From positions 62,001 to 126,000 of the forward strand of contig JBMYZL010000005.1 of the NCBI GenBank assembly GCA_049610385.1: a stretch of 64,000 bases of DNA, written 5' to 3'. Below the pieces are notes generated by a model. It had not been told where the DNA came from, did no database searches, and saw nothing but the letters and a program-made list of their open reading frames with translations. The position numbers and the translations under genes were made by a program. Shown one piece after another: positions 1-8,265 of this stretch (position 1 is its first letter; every line of letters starts with the position of its first letter). Origin of the DNA: JBMYZL01 sp049610385. Lineage in GTDB: Bacteria; Bacteroidota; Bacteroidia; Flavobacteriales_D; Sanyastnellaceae.

Positions 1-162
1 CAAGTGCCTCAAAGCCTTTTTCCGCCAAAGCACATCAATGCCAAATGAAAACAGGTGGTTCAGGAAGTCATACTTTTCCGCGATGTTGTCGAACATGCGA
101 GCCACCTGATGCTTTTTGGCCTCGGATTCAGGTGTAGCGTATGGGGTGATGCGTGTACCCAT
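1..162 (-). CDS. menG: Demethylmenaquinone methyltransferase MenG/UbiE (N-terminal part, runs off left edge)
   Basis: The reverse strand is open from the ATG at 162 to the window edge (54 codons). The translation has the start typical of the UbiE/MenG family: a TPY stretch, then QVARMFDNIA, EKYDFLN and FGIDVLWRKKA. These enzymes methylate the demethylmenaquinone ring with S-adenosylmethionine in the last step of menaquinone synthesis. The SAM-binding motifs would lie beyond the edge and cannot be seen. The gene follows trkH by 70 bp on the same strand and may be the last gene of the aminotransferase-rfaE1-trkH run. A sequence one base off the -7 consensus (GACCTTTG) sits 7 bases before the ATG, so it may also have its own promoter. 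The family call is secure for so short a piece because the N-terminal motif is distinctive. Confidence 0.85.
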   Translation of the reverse strand, partial: MGTRITPYATPESEAKKHQVARMFDNIAEKYDFLNHLFSFGIDVLWRKKALRHL

Positions 163-232
163 GTGGTGGCAAAGGTCGAACAACGATTTGGATATTTGGG
201 CAGGCAAGTGTTCAAGTCTGCTTCAGCAGGTC

Positions 233-2059
233 TCAACCCACCATGGTGTGTCCTTCGGGGTATCTGATGCGTTGTTTCACCAATCGCCCTCCAATGGCAA
301 ATGCCACCGTGAGTGTGCCCACACGACCGATGAACATGCTCGCGATGATAACCATCTTGCCAAATGCACTCAATTCAGCTGTGATGCCGGTGCTCAGCCC
401 CACGGTTCCAAATGCCGATACTTCTTCAAAAATCAAATCCAGTATGGAGCGACCTGGCATCTCCAAGATGTGGGCCTCTGAAATGCACAATGCGAAAATG
501 GCCACCGTGTTCCCAACCAGGAAAAACAAAAGCACACTGTAAGCCCGAGATCGCAGAATGCTCGGGATGGTTCTCTTGAAGAGTTGAACGTCATCGTAAC
601 CTTTGATGGTCCGCCATACATCTGCCAAGACAATGGATAAAGTTGAAGTTTTGATGCCGCCGCCAGTTGAACTGGAGCTGGAGCCGATGAACATCAGGAT
701 GATGAGCAAGAAGAGCATCGGGACACCGACCGAGCCGATGTCCACGGTGTTGAATCCACTGGTTCGTGTAGCACTTTGAAAAATGGCCGTTGTGATTTGG
801 CCAAAAAGCCCCTTCCCCATTAAAGTTCCGGTTCGTTCCAATGCGAAATAGGCCACGGCTCCAACGGCGACAAGCCCCGACGAGAAATACAATGCAATTT
901 TTGTCGGGAGAGCAATTTGCTTCCACGGCACTTTCATTCGCTCCCGCAGCCGCTCTGGGTCAAAAAGATCAAAAATGGCCATCATGCCCAAGGCGCCGAA
1001 GAAAACCAGCAAAGTCACCACCCAGTGCAATGTCCAATTTTCAGCCACTTCAGGAGCTGCAAGGCCGTTGGTGAACAGGCTGATGCCCGCATTGTTGAAA
1101 GCCGATACACTGTGGAAAATGGCGCTGAAAACTTTGTCCCCAAAGTTTTCAAATTGCAGGTTCGAAGAAAAGCTGGTGAACATGGCGAGCGCTCCGATCA
1201 ACTCAATGCCCAAACACCATCTCAATACTTTTCCGAGCATGCCTTGACCACTCATGAAGTTCTCGCGGTTCACGAAATCTTCAATCACTTCGTGTTGCAT
1301 GATGCCCACCCCAAATCGCGCAATCACAGCCAAAAAAGAACCGAAGGCAATCAAGTTCAATCCACCGAGTTGGATGAGCACGAGCAAGACGAATTGGCCT
1401 TTGTAACTGAAAAATGTCGGGGTGTCTTCGACCATCAATCCGGTGACACAAGTGGCAGAAGTGGAGGTGAACAGGGCATCCAGAAATCCCATGCCGCCTG
1501 GGGCGGTGGTCATCTCGGGCAACATGAGCAAACCTGTACCGATGGAAATGATGCCCAAAAAACTCAGGATGAAAATCAATGCTGGATTCAGGCGCACCCG
1601 TGGCAACACCTTTCCACCACGAATCAATTCAGCAAAAACCACCGTGAAGAAATAAATTTGGACAAACAGGGTTGTGATGTCCCGGGCCCCTGTAACACCA
1701 AAGCCTTCGAACAGTTGTGCAATCAACAACTCTCCAGTTATCAATTCGCTCGCACCTTCAACGAGCAGCAAGAGCATCACGCCAGCTTCAAACCAGGTTC
1801 TACGAATCAGGTCCAACGGCTGAAAATCGTAGAGGATTTTGACCACATATTGGATGACGTAAAAACCAAAACTGGCACGGACCACATTCAGCAAGAGGCC
1901 TGCCGTTTCGCTGTTGTGTGGAAAACCGTAATAAAAAGCCAGAACAATCAGGGCTGAGGTCGAGACGAGCAAGTTGGCCAACTTGAATCCAGAAAGAACA
2001 CGTTCCTTGCTGCTGTACAAGGAAACATTGACACCTTCCCTGAATTCTTCCCAACTCAT
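233..2059 (-). CDS. trkH: TrkH-family potassium transporter
   Basis: This 608-residue integral membrane protein is the K+-translocating subunit of Trk/Ktr-type uptake systems. The four pore-loop filter segments of the family can be read in order: TSATCVTGLM, FNNAGISLF, TRTSGFNTVD and AFGTVGLSTG, each carrying the key glycine. It is longer than a minimal TrkH (about 480) because of an extra hydrophobic N-terminal region of about 130 residues before the first pore repeat. No NAD-binding TrkA partner is visible in the window. The ATG overlaps the stop of the upstream kinase gene by 4 bp (ATGA), which suggests translational coupling. Family assignment is firm; the ion preference (K+ rather than Na+) is inferred from the family. 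Confidence 0.93.
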   Translation of the reverse strand: MSWEEFREGVNVSLYSSKERVLSGFKLANLLVSTSALIVLAFYYGFPHNSETAGLLLNVVRASFGFYVIQYVVKILYDFQPLDLIRRTWFEAGVMLLLLVEGASELITGELLIAQLFEGFGVTGARDITTLFVQIYFFTVVFAELIRGGKVLPRVRLNPALIFILSFLGIISIGTGLLMLPEMTTAPGGMGFLDALFTSTSATCVTGLMVEDTPTFFSYKGQFVLLVLIQLGGLNLIAFGSFLAVIARFGVGIMQHEVIEDFVNRENFMSGQGMLGKVLRWCLGIELIGALAMFTSFSSNLQFENFGDKVFSAIFHSVSAFNNAGISLFTNGLAAPEVAENWTLHWVVTLLVFFGALGMMAIFDLFDPERLRERMKVPWKQIALPTKIALYFSSGLVAVGAVAYFALERTGTLMGKGLFGQITTAIFQSATRTSGFNTVDIGSVGVPMLFLLIILMFIGSSSSSTGGGIKTSTLSIVLADVWRTIKGYDDVQLFKRTIPSILRSRAYSVLLFFLVGNTVAIFALCISEAHILEMPGRSILDLIFEEVSAFGTVGLSTGITAELSAFGKMVIIASMFIGRVGTLTVAFAIGGRLVKQRIRYPEGHTMVG

Positions 2060-3057
2060 GAGGAGGCCAATTGCATTTGCAACACCTCTGCTTTCAACCG
2101 TTCCAATTCAATCGGAACCACACCGACTTTCTCGCAAACCAATCCGCCCGCCAAGTTGGCGACGGCCGCACAGTCCTTGAAATGGACACCTGCCGCAAGC
2201 AACAAACTGGCTGTGGCAATGACGGTATCCCCTGCGCCGGATACATCGTTGATTTCACGCGGATGGGCGGGCAGGTGATGGTGATGACCATGTCCGTCTA
2301 AGGCCCAAACGCCACGCTCGCTCAAAGTGACCAGCACACAGCTGCAACGAAGTGTTTCTTGAAGCTGCTCAGAGGCTTGTTTGAGTTCATCATCGTCGTG
2401 ATGATTCAAGCCATTCAACCCCAAACCCTCACGCAATTCTTTCAAATTGGGTTTGAACAATGAGACATTTCGATACGCTGAAAACTGCCTGAATTTCGGA
2501 TCCACGCATGTGGGTATGCCTCTATCATTTGCGGCATCCACCAGGGTCTCGATGACCAAGGGGGTGAGAACGCCTTTGTCGTAGTCTTCGAAAATCACCA
2601 CATCTGGCGGTTGCTGTTCAAATCTTTGAAGACAACTCTGAATCAAGGATTGGGCTGCGGAGTCAGTCAAAGGCACGTTGACTTCTTCATCTACCCGCAA
2701 CAGATGTTGTCCATCGGAAATGATCCTGTTCTTGATGGTTGTTGGACGGTTGGAATCCACGAGGATGGCATCCGTACCGATGGATTGTGCTTGGCACTTT
2801 CGGATGAGCTCTGCACCAGGTTCGTCGTTTCCAATGACCGAGGCAAGCTCCACAGAGGCCCCGAGGGCAATCACGTTGCGGGCGACATTTGCTGCCCCAC
2901 CCAATCGGCTTTCACGCGCCGTGACTTCGACCACAGGAACGGGCGCTTCCGGTGAAATTCGATTCACCTTTCCGATGAGGTAGGCATCCACCATGACATC
3001 CCCCACGACCATCACGTGCAGGTTGCCAGTTGTGCCCAATGCCTCTAATGGATTCAT
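2056..3057 (-). CDS. rfaE1: D-glycero-beta-D-manno-heptose-7-phosphate kinase (RfaE1/HldA type)
   Basis: This 333-residue PfkB-family sugar kinase phosphorylates heptose-7-phosphate at C1 on the way to ADP-heptose for lipopolysaccharide core. The N-terminal VVGDVMVDAYLIG and RISPEAPVPVVEV, the LGGAANVARN substrate loop, and the C-terminal DVSGAGDT anion-hole and catalytic Asp motif are all present. The length fits the stand-alone kinase; the nucleotidyltransferase half found in fused HldE is absent. It overlaps the upstream aminotransferase and the downstream trkH by 4 bp each, so the three genes are probably cotranscribed. ADP-heptose pathway partners (GmhA, GmhB, HldC) are not in the window. 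Confidence 0.9.
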   Translation of the reverse strand: MNPLEALGTTGNLHVMVVGDVMVDAYLIGKVNRISPEAPVPVVEVTARESRLGGAANVARNVIALGASVELASVIGNDEPGAELIRKCQAQSIGTDAILVDSNRPTTIKNRIISDGQHLLRVDEEVNVPLTDSAAQSLIQSCLQRFEQQPPDVVIFEDYDKGVLTPLVIETLVDAANDRGIPTCVDPKFRQFSAYRNVSLFKPNLKELREGLGLNGLNHHDDDELKQASEQLQETLRCSCVLVTLSERGVWALDGHGHHHHLPAHPREINDVSGAGDTVIATASLLLAAGVHFKDCAAVANLAGGLVCEKVGVVPIELERLKAEVLQMQLASS

Positions 3058-4253
3058 GTTAAGGATTCAGCTGCCTTTTGGATGCGTGAGATTGCTTTGG
3101 CCAAGGTAGCATCTGAAGCGGCGTAGGACAAACGAATACATTCAGGGGTGCCAAATGCCTGACCCGCCACCGTGGCCACATGAGCATGTTCGAGCAGATA
3201 CATGGCCACATCACTGGAGTCTTTCAGGACTTGTCCCGTTGGCGTGGTTTTCCCAAACCACGATGATATATCCGGGAAAAGGTAAAATGCCCCCATGGGT
3301 TGGTTCACCACCATCCCAGGGACAGCCTTGAGCCCGTCAATCATCATGTCTCTGCGTTTCAAAAAAGCAGCCTTCATTTCGTTGGCGATGGAGGGGTCGC
3401 TGGCAGCGGCAGCGCCAGCTGCAACTTGGGCAATGGAACAGGGAGCTGATGTCACTTGACCTTGAATTTTGGAGCATGCTTTGGCAATCCAAGTGGGTGC
3501 CCCGATGTACCCCAAACGCCATCCCGTCATGGCAAAACCTTTGGAGACTCCATTGACCGTGATCACGCGATCCCACATGTCTTCTTCCGCCGCGAGAGAT
3601 GCATGGGCTTCCGTGAAATTAATGAGCTCATAGATTTCATCACTGATGGCGAAAACTTGGGGGTGTCGGCGCAACACTTCAGCAATGGCTGCAGTTTCTT
3701 TTTTGGTATAGACCGAACCCGATGGATTGCAAGGTGATGAATAAATCAGAAGCCTTGTGTTTTCATTGATGGCAGCTTCCAACGCTTCGGGTTGAATTTT
3801 GAAGTCGTCCTCGATTCGAGTCGGCATCACCACCGCTTTTCCACCTGCCAGAGCGACCATGTCAGCATAACTCACCCAATAGGGTGCGGGGAGGATGACC
3901 TCCTCACCGGGGTCAACCAGCGACAGGACTACGTTCGTGATGGATTGCTTGGCCCCATTGGACACCACGATTTGGTCCGGTGTATAGGGCAAGCCATTGT
4001 CTCGCTGAAACTTGTGTGCAATGGCTTCTCGAACATTCTGGATTCCGGGAACGGGTGTGTAATGGGTGACGTTTTCTTCGATGGCCGCAATGCCTGCTGC
4101 CTTCAGGGGTTCCGGGGTGTCGAAGTCTGGTTCTCCTAAAGAAAGTGAGATGACATCCATTCCCGAGTTTTTGAGTTCGGCCGCTTTCCTTGCCATGGCA
4201 ATGGTCGCGGATTCTGACAATCGGCCCAAGAGGGCAGAGGTGCGCATTTCCAT
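3054..4253 (-). CDS. Aspartate/aromatic-type aminotransferase, class I/II, PLP-dependent
   Basis: This is a cytoplasmic fold-type I aminotransferase. The first plausible start is the ATG at 4253 (399 residues), with a second ATG two codons later; upstream extension into the divergent promoter region has no family similarity. Visible motifs are LSLGEPDFDTP near the N-terminus, SPCNPSG, a DEIYE segment, the PLP-lysine motif SKGFAMTGWRLGY, and a C-terminal Arg in IRLSYA that binds the substrate carboxylate. Homologues act as aspartate, or in some lineages prephenate or branched-chain, aminotransferases; the substrate cannot be fixed from sequence alone. It leads the operon with rfaE1 and trkH. 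A perfect TAATTTTG box ends 5 bases before the ATG, so the mRNA is probably leaderless. Confidence 0.9.
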   Translation of the reverse strand: MEMRTSALLGRLSESATIAMARKAAELKNSGMDVISLSLGEPDFDTPEPLKAAGIAAIEENVTHYTPVPGIQNVREAIAHKFQRDNGLPYTPDQIVVSNGAKQSITNVVLSLVDPGEEVILPAPYWVSYADMVALAGGKAVVMPTRIEDDFKIQPEALEAAINENTRLLIYSSPCNPSGSVYTKKETAAIAEVLRRHPQVFAISDEIYELINFTEAHASLAAEEDMWDRVITVNGVSKGFAMTGWRLGYIGAPTWIAKACSKIQGQVTSAPCSIAQVAAGAAAASDPSIANEMKAAFLKRRDMMIDGLKAVPGMVVNQPMGAFYLFPDISSWFGKTTPTGQVLKDSSDVAMYLLEHAHVATVAGQAFGTPECIRLSYAASDATLAKAISRIQKAAESLT

Positions 4254-4258
4254 GGGGG

Positions 4259-4266
4259 CAAAATTA
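4259..4266 (-). promoter_or_regulatory. -7 promoter box (TAATTTTG) of the aminotransferase operon
   Basis: On the minus strand TAATTTTG matches the Bacteroidota -7 consensus exactly and is separated from the ATG at 4253 by five bases. The transcription start would fall on or next to the start codon. A weaker box, TAATTTGG at 4282-4289, faces the opposite way toward the gene at 4297. Confidence 0.65.
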
Positions 4267-4296
4267 CATCGTCGATTTGGGTAATTTGGTCCCCGT

Positions 4297-5139
4297 ATGC
4301 AGTTTGTATCAGAAGTTTGGGTTGGATTGAGGGCAAACCGATCGGCTTTTGGGATGTTGAGACAAGCCCAATTGTTGAGGTCATTTCTCTTTTCGTTGGG
4401 CTTAACAGCCCTATTTGTTTGGGTCAGTGCATGGGGCATTCAATGGCTTGTAGATGTTGCAGAAGCAGCTTACGCCCGTTGGTGGCCTGTTGAAGAGGAA
4501 ACAGGGGATTGGGGTGACTTTCAGTATTGGTGGTCGCTTTTGCAGCAAGGTGGATGGTGGCTTTTGCGCACGCTCCTGTGGGTGGGATTGTGGTGGTTGA
4601 AGTTGAAATTGATGAAGTACATGGTTCTCATTTTCATCGGGCCATTGATGGCATGGGTCAGTGAGAAAGTTGAGAATCATTTGACCGGAGAAAATCGGAT
4701 ATGGGATGCCCAACAGTGGTTGCGTGAAGGATTGCGGGGTTTGAGATCAGCTGCTTGGATGTTCATTTGGGAGGTGTTGTTTTCTGTTTCTCTGTTTTTG
4801 ATCGGTTTCTTGGTCACTGGGCTCGCGGGACCTTTGTCCCTTTTCTTGTCACCCATTCTGGCTGCAATGGGGGTGGCTCTTGGGGCATGGTTTTATGGGG
4901 CTTCTGTATTGGATTATGTCTGGGAGCGCAGGGGGATGGGGGCTCGGGATTCCCTTCGCCAAACCGCGAAGCACCACGGACTGGCCTTGGGTCTGGGATT
5001 GCCATTTCTGATTTGGATGAACCTGCCATGGGTCGGTTGGATTTTGGCGCCGATATTCGCCCCGGTTTTGTGCGCAGCTGCGGCCTCCCTGGCTTGGTGG
5101 AAATTGAGAGCCAAAACGGCGATTTCAGAATTGGATTGA
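4297..5139 (+). CDS. EI24/CysZ-like integral membrane protein
   Basis: This 280-residue protein is rich in Trp and hydrophobic residues, with about six membrane segments, including ones near residues 25-50, 85-115, 155-195 and 235-260. The arrangement resembles the EI24 family (PF07264), which includes the sulfate permease CysZ; conserved-looking elements are the FIGPLMAWVSEKVE stretch after the third hydrophobic block and a late LPWVGWILAPIF. Actual substrate is unknown. No cysteine-synthesis genes are next to it, so a sulfate role is not supported by context. It starts 43 bp from the divergent aminotransferase, and a near-consensus box (TAATTTGG) ends 7 bases before its ATG. Confidence 0.72.
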   Translation: MQFVSEVWVGLRANRSAFGMLRQAQLLRSFLFSLGLTALFVWVSAWGIQWLVDVAEAAYARWWPVEEETGDWGDFQYWWSLLQQGGWWLLRTLLWVGLWWLKLKLMKYMVLIFIGPLMAWVSEKVENHLTGENRIWDAQQWLREGLRGLRSAAWMFIWEVLFSVSLFLIGFLVTGLAGPLSLFLSPILAAMGVALGAWFYGASVLDYVWERRGMGARDSLRQTAKHHGLALGLGLPFLIWMNLPWVGWILAPIFAPVLCAAAASLAWWKLRAKTAISELD

Positions 5140-5195
5140 TGTGTTTTACCTTGCGTACACTCGGGACTTTTCCCATTCAACAGACAACTTGTGAC

Positions 5196-6152
5196 ATGAA
5201 TTTCAAATTTCTGGCTGGAATGGCCTTGATCGTTTTTCACTTGTGCTCAAGGGGCTTGGCCCAGGCCGATTGTTTGGATGTTGGGGATGTGGATTTTGGG
5301 TTCTGTGATATGGCCATGGGTGTGGCGTTGGTCAATGGCACATGCGTAGATGTTTCAGGTTGTGGATGGGAGGTGGATGGGACAGATTATTCCCCTTTTT
5401 TCTTCAATTCCGTTGAGGAATGTTTGATTTGTGACCAAGAGACTTGCGTGGATTCAGCCTACATTGATCCCAACGCCATGTGCTTCAGCTTGTGGGATCC
5501 TGTGTGCGGTTGCAATGGCATCACTTATGGCAATTCTTGCGAAGCCCTTGTGATGGGAGGTGTGACTTCTTGGTTTGAGGGCGAGTGCGGAGGTTGCATC
5601 GACCCCTCTTTACAAGACCCTTTGGTGGATTGTACACCATTCGATCCAGAACCGGTATGTGGGTGTGATAGCATCACACATTTCAGCCCTTGCGTGGCGA
5701 CATATGTGGATTGGGTGTCCACCTTTGAAGCCGGGGCCTGTTCAGGGGATTGTTTTGATGAGGCCAGAATCGATGAAGACTTTGGATGTCCGGAGGTGGT
5801 CGATCCCGTTTGTGGTTGCGATGGCATCACATACGGCAACGCATGCGAGGCTTGGTACTGGGGGGGCATTGCGGAATGGACCGCCGGACCCTGCGAGAAT
5901 GTTTCTGTCCCGGGTTCAAATGATGTTCTCAAGGCCTTTCGAATCATTCCGAATCCCAATCAGGGCGTTTTTCGTCTGGATGGATTGGGTGCTTTGGATG
6001 TGAGCCGGCGCAATTGGACCCTTCGATCTGCTATGGGCCGGACGTTGTTCAGTGGTTTTGGCGACCAAGTGTCCTTGCCGGCAAGCATTCATGCAGGTCT
6101 ATATTGGATTCATTTGGAGGGGATGCGGCCTGTTGCTTTCGTCATTTACTAA
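5196..6152 (+). CDS. Secreted three-domain Kazal-like protein with T9SS sorting domain
   Basis: The 318-residue product starts at the ATG at 5196, which gives a clean signal peptide ending near GLAQA; the longer upstream frame overlaps the previous gene. Three Kazal-like repeats follow, each with the PVCGC-x-(S/G)-IT-(Y/H) core and spaced cysteines: about residues 90-130, 135-180 and 185-228. Repeats 1 and 3 are near consensus (GITYGN-x-CEA), while repeat 2 is divergent (SITHFSPCVA). The C-terminal 75 residues look like a T9SS type A sorting domain (FRIIPNPNQGVF, then a GLYWIHLEG strand). Kazal domains usually inhibit serine proteases by a substrate-like loop, so export to the surface as an inhibitor is plausible but inferred. 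An N-terminal Cys-rich region of about 65 residues is unassigned. Confidence 0.85.
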   Translation: MNFKFLAGMALIVFHLCSRGLAQADCLDVGDVDFGFCDMAMGVALVNGTCVDVSGCGWEVDGTDYSPFFFNSVEECLICDQETCVDSAYIDPNAMCFSLWDPVCGCNGITYGNSCEALVMGGVTSWFEGECGGCIDPSLQDPLVDCTPFDPEPVCGCDSITHFSPCVATYVDWVSTFEAGACSGDCFDEARIDEDFGCPEVVDPVCGCDGITYGNACEAWYWGGIAEWTAGPCENVSVPGSNDVLKAFRIIPNPNQGVFRLDGLGALDVSRRNWTLRSAMGRTLFSGFGDQVSLPASIHAGLYWIHLEGMRPVAFVIY

Positions 6153-6230
6153 CCGGGCGAGCACAATACAGGGGCAAGAACAGGAGGAGGTGCAGCGCGA
6201 TGGAGCTCATGGTGGAATGTAAAGCGATGG

Positions 6231-6452
6231 GTGGAATCTGTTTCTGAATTGAAAGGGTTGGACGCACACAGCGGCTGGGGTGTCCGTTTCGAAATCCTTG
6301 ATGGAATCTGCTTCGGGGACAGGTCATTGTTTCTTGGCTGCGGTCCAGATTCGGAAAATTTATGGAGACAATTGGATTTGTTGCACCCGGAGTTGAACGC
6401 TGAAGGGAAAATGGTGGGGTTTTTGAATGGTTTGGCTCGTGGTTTGCCCTGA
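6231..6452 (+). CDS. Hypothetical small protein A (GTG start, uncertain)
   Basis: I do not recognise this 73-codon frame. It begins with GTG at 6231 and remains open upstream in the same frame back to the Kazal gene stop at 6150. Codon choice (TTG-rich leucine) looks like that of the real genes, and the predicted peptide is soluble and amphipathic, ending in an ENLWRQLDLLHPEL-like helical stretch. A good AGGAGG lies at 6183-6188 but serves an ATG at 6200 in another frame that stops after 15 codons. The next frame (6456) is in phase and separated only by a TGA and one codon, so this could be one gene broken by a nonsense mutation rather than two genes. Confidence 0.35.
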   Translation: MESVSELKGLDAHSGWGVRFEILDGICFGDRSLFLGCGPDSENLWRQLDLLHPELNAEGKMVGFLNGLARGLP

Positions 6453-6455
6453 AGC

Positions 6456-6656
6456 ATGACCACCCTTCACTCCCATGAAATCGATCATCCACAGGTTATG
6501 GAAGCCTTCAAGGGTTGTGAAGATGTCATGAAGGTCACTGGGTTGAATCAACCCAATCGTTTGGTGATTTCATTGTTCAACTTTTGGAAGGATCAAATCC
6601 GGAATGAGATTCGGAATTGGTTTGCATTGATCAACGACTGGGAAACGTGGGCTTGA
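6456..6656 (+). CDS. Hypothetical small protein B, in phase with A
   Basis: This is a 66-codon frame beginning with ATG one codon after the TGA of frame A and in the same phase. The peptide has protein-like composition (HPQVMEAFKGCEDVMKVTG, then FNFWKDQIRNEIRNWF) with predicted helices, no signal peptide and no membrane segment. It matches no family I know. Its stop overlaps the start region of frame C by a few bases if C uses GTG at 6647. The best reading is either a small-gene operon or the remains of a single gene of about 180 residues. Confidence 0.35.
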   Translation: MTTLHSHEIDHPQVMEAFKGCEDVMKVTGLNQPNRLVISLFNFWKDQIRNEIRNWFALINDWETWA

Positions 6657-6661
6657 AAGCG

Positions 6662-6796
6662 ATGCACAAAAACCGTTCAACCCCAAGCCGAACTTTGGAA
6701 CTTGAGGAAGAAGTACGTTTGGCGGAATGGAATTCGAAAGCCTGGGAATTGTATCGACGTACGCTGGAAATTCGTCAATCCCGGTTGTCCAATTGA
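6662..6796 (+). CDS. Hypothetical small protein C, converging on the symporter gene
   Basis: This 44-codon frame is highly charged and helical (TLELEEEVRLAEWNSKAWELYRR), shifted by one phase from frame B. GTG at 6647 is an alternative start that overlaps B. Its last 22 bp overlap the 3' end of the symporter gene on the opposite strand. The coding potential is suggestive but too short to be conclusive. I see no terminator between it and the symporter. Confidence 0.28.
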   Translation: MHKNRSTPSRTLELEEEVRLAEWNSKAWELYRRTLEIRQSRLSN

Positions 6797-8232
6797 CTTG
6801 TGAGGATGGGACTGGAAATGGCAAGGAGGCCGCAGAATGTGAGGAACCCATTGACGGGGAGCAAAGCAAATCCAAAACTGAATCCCCATTGTTTTTTGAA
6901 ATACATCTCCAACAGGTAACACAAGATGGGTGAAACCAGTGCGACCCAGGGGATGTATTTGTCGTTGGCCTGTCGCCGCGTCATCAAGCCGAAAAGGAAC
7001 AACCCCAAAATGGGGCCATAAGTGTAGTTGGCCGCGGTGAAGATGGATGCGATAACACTTGTATCTGAAACGGTCGCAAATGCCCAAATGACTATAAACA
7101 ACAACACTGTCATCACCAAATGTGTTTTGTTTCGTGTTGCGCCTGACGAATCTTTCAGAATGTCCACGCACGCTGAAGTGGTGAGCGCGGTCAAGGCACT
7201 GTCTGCCGAACTGAATGCAGAGGCCAACAGCCCAATCAAAAACACCAGTCCAAGTGAGGTGCCCAATTCCCCTCCCAAGGCAATTGTTGGGTACAGGTTG
7301 TCTGCGCGTTCGATGACCAATTCATTCAGCTCAGCATATTGATAGAGGACCCAGCCCAAGGAGAGAAAGAGGAAGTTGACGACAATCAACACCGCAGAAA
7401 AAGACCCCATATTGAGCCGAGCTGATCGGAGATCTCTACAGGCTAGATTTTTTTGCATCATGTCCTGGTCCATCCCTGTCATGGTGGCTGCCACAAAGGC
7501 ACCGGCGAGGAAATGCTTCACAAAGTGGTTGGACGCCCGCCAATCATCAAAGACCCAAATTTGGGACCGATCGCTTGCGGAAATGTGTTGTGGCAAATCC
7601 CAAAATGAAATGCCAAGTCCTTGCGCCAGGGCAAACAGGGTCCAAATGACAGCCACCAGCATGGCCGCAGTTTGGAGTGTATCTGTCCAGACGATGGTCC
7701 CCAATCCCCCTTGACGGGTATACCCATAGATAACGGCCAACACGACTGATGTGGTGACGGGTACAGCCCAGGTGGAAGAGAACCCCAGCGGCTCCAAGAT
7801 GAAAGTTTGTCCGACCAAAACAACCAGAAACAGCCGGAACGAGGCTCCAATCACCCGACTGACCAGAAAAAAACCAGCTCCAGTTGTGTATGCCCGGGGT
7901 CCAAATCGCTGGCCGAAGTAGCTGTAGATGCTGGTTAGATTTAACTTGTAGTACATCGGCAGGAGAACGGCCATAATAAATACATATCCAACAACATAGC
8001 CGAAAACCATTTGCATGTATGTGAACCCTTGGTCGCCCACCCAACCAGGGACGCTGATGAAGGTCACACCGGATAAGGACGCCCCCAACATGCCAAAAGC
8101 CACAACAGGCCATGGGGCCCCTCGTTCTGCCAGGAAAAAACCTTGAGCACTCTGGGCGCGCGTGCGAAGGGAAATGGCAAATAGCAGGCCAACATAGGCG
8201 ACAAATGTGGCCAAGATCATCCAAGGATTCAT
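6775..8232 (-). CDS. Sodium:solute symporter (SSS family)
   Basis: This 485-residue transporter is predicted to have 12 to 13 membrane helices. The start MNPWMILATF at 8232 is the natural family start; the longer frame would run into recR. Family signatures seen are GASLSGVTFISVPGW in helix 2, YFGQRFGPRAY after helix 3, and the Na+-site helix motif ASAFSSADSALTAL near residue 345. SSS members import sugars, vitamins, nucleosides or anions with Na+; the substrate is not predictable here. It is divergent from recR with 33 bp between starts. CATCTTTG, one base from the -7 consensus, ends 5 bases before the ATG. Confidence 0.9.
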   Translation of the reverse strand: MNPWMILATFVAYVGLLFAISLRTRAQSAQGFFLAERGAPWPVVAFGMLGASLSGVTFISVPGWVGDQGFTYMQMVFGYVVGYVFIMAVLLPMYYKLNLTSIYSYFGQRFGPRAYTTGAGFFLVSRVIGASFRLFLVVLVGQTFILEPLGFSSTWAVPVTTSVVLAVIYGYTRQGGLGTIVWTDTLQTAAMLVAVIWTLFALAQGLGISFWDLPQHISASDRSQIWVFDDWRASNHFVKHFLAGAFVAATMTGMDQDMMQKNLACRDLRSARLNMGSFSAVLIVVNFLFLSLGWVLYQYAELNELVIERADNLYPTIALGGELGTSLGLVFLIGLLASAFSSADSALTALTTSACVDILKDSSGATRNKTHLVMTVLLFIVIWAFATVSDTSVIASIFTAANYTYGPILGLFLFGLMTRRQANDKYIPWVALVSPILCYLLEMYFKKQWGFSFGFALLPVNGFLTFCGLLAISSPILTSQLDNRD

Positions 8233-8253
8233 GCGCCCAAAGATGCAGTAAAG

Positions 8254-8261
8254 TACCTTCG
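8254..8261 (+). promoter_or_regulatory. -7-like box (TACCTTCG) of recR
   Basis: TACCTTCG ends four bases before the recR ATG at 8266. It fits the window-wide pattern TAnnTTYG-N4-6-start and implies a leaderless recR transcript. Confidence 0.6.
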
Positions 8262-8265
8262 CATC

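Noticed and set aside
917..1957. Open plus-strand frame of 346 codons opposite trkH
   Set aside because: It lies wholly opposite a gene with all TrkH motifs and has an unnatural Gln/His-rich composition, so it is a shadow of the real gene.
4755..5195. In-frame N-terminal extension of the Kazal gene
   Set aside because: It overlaps the EI24-like gene and would bury the signal peptide; ATG 5196 gives a proper export signal.
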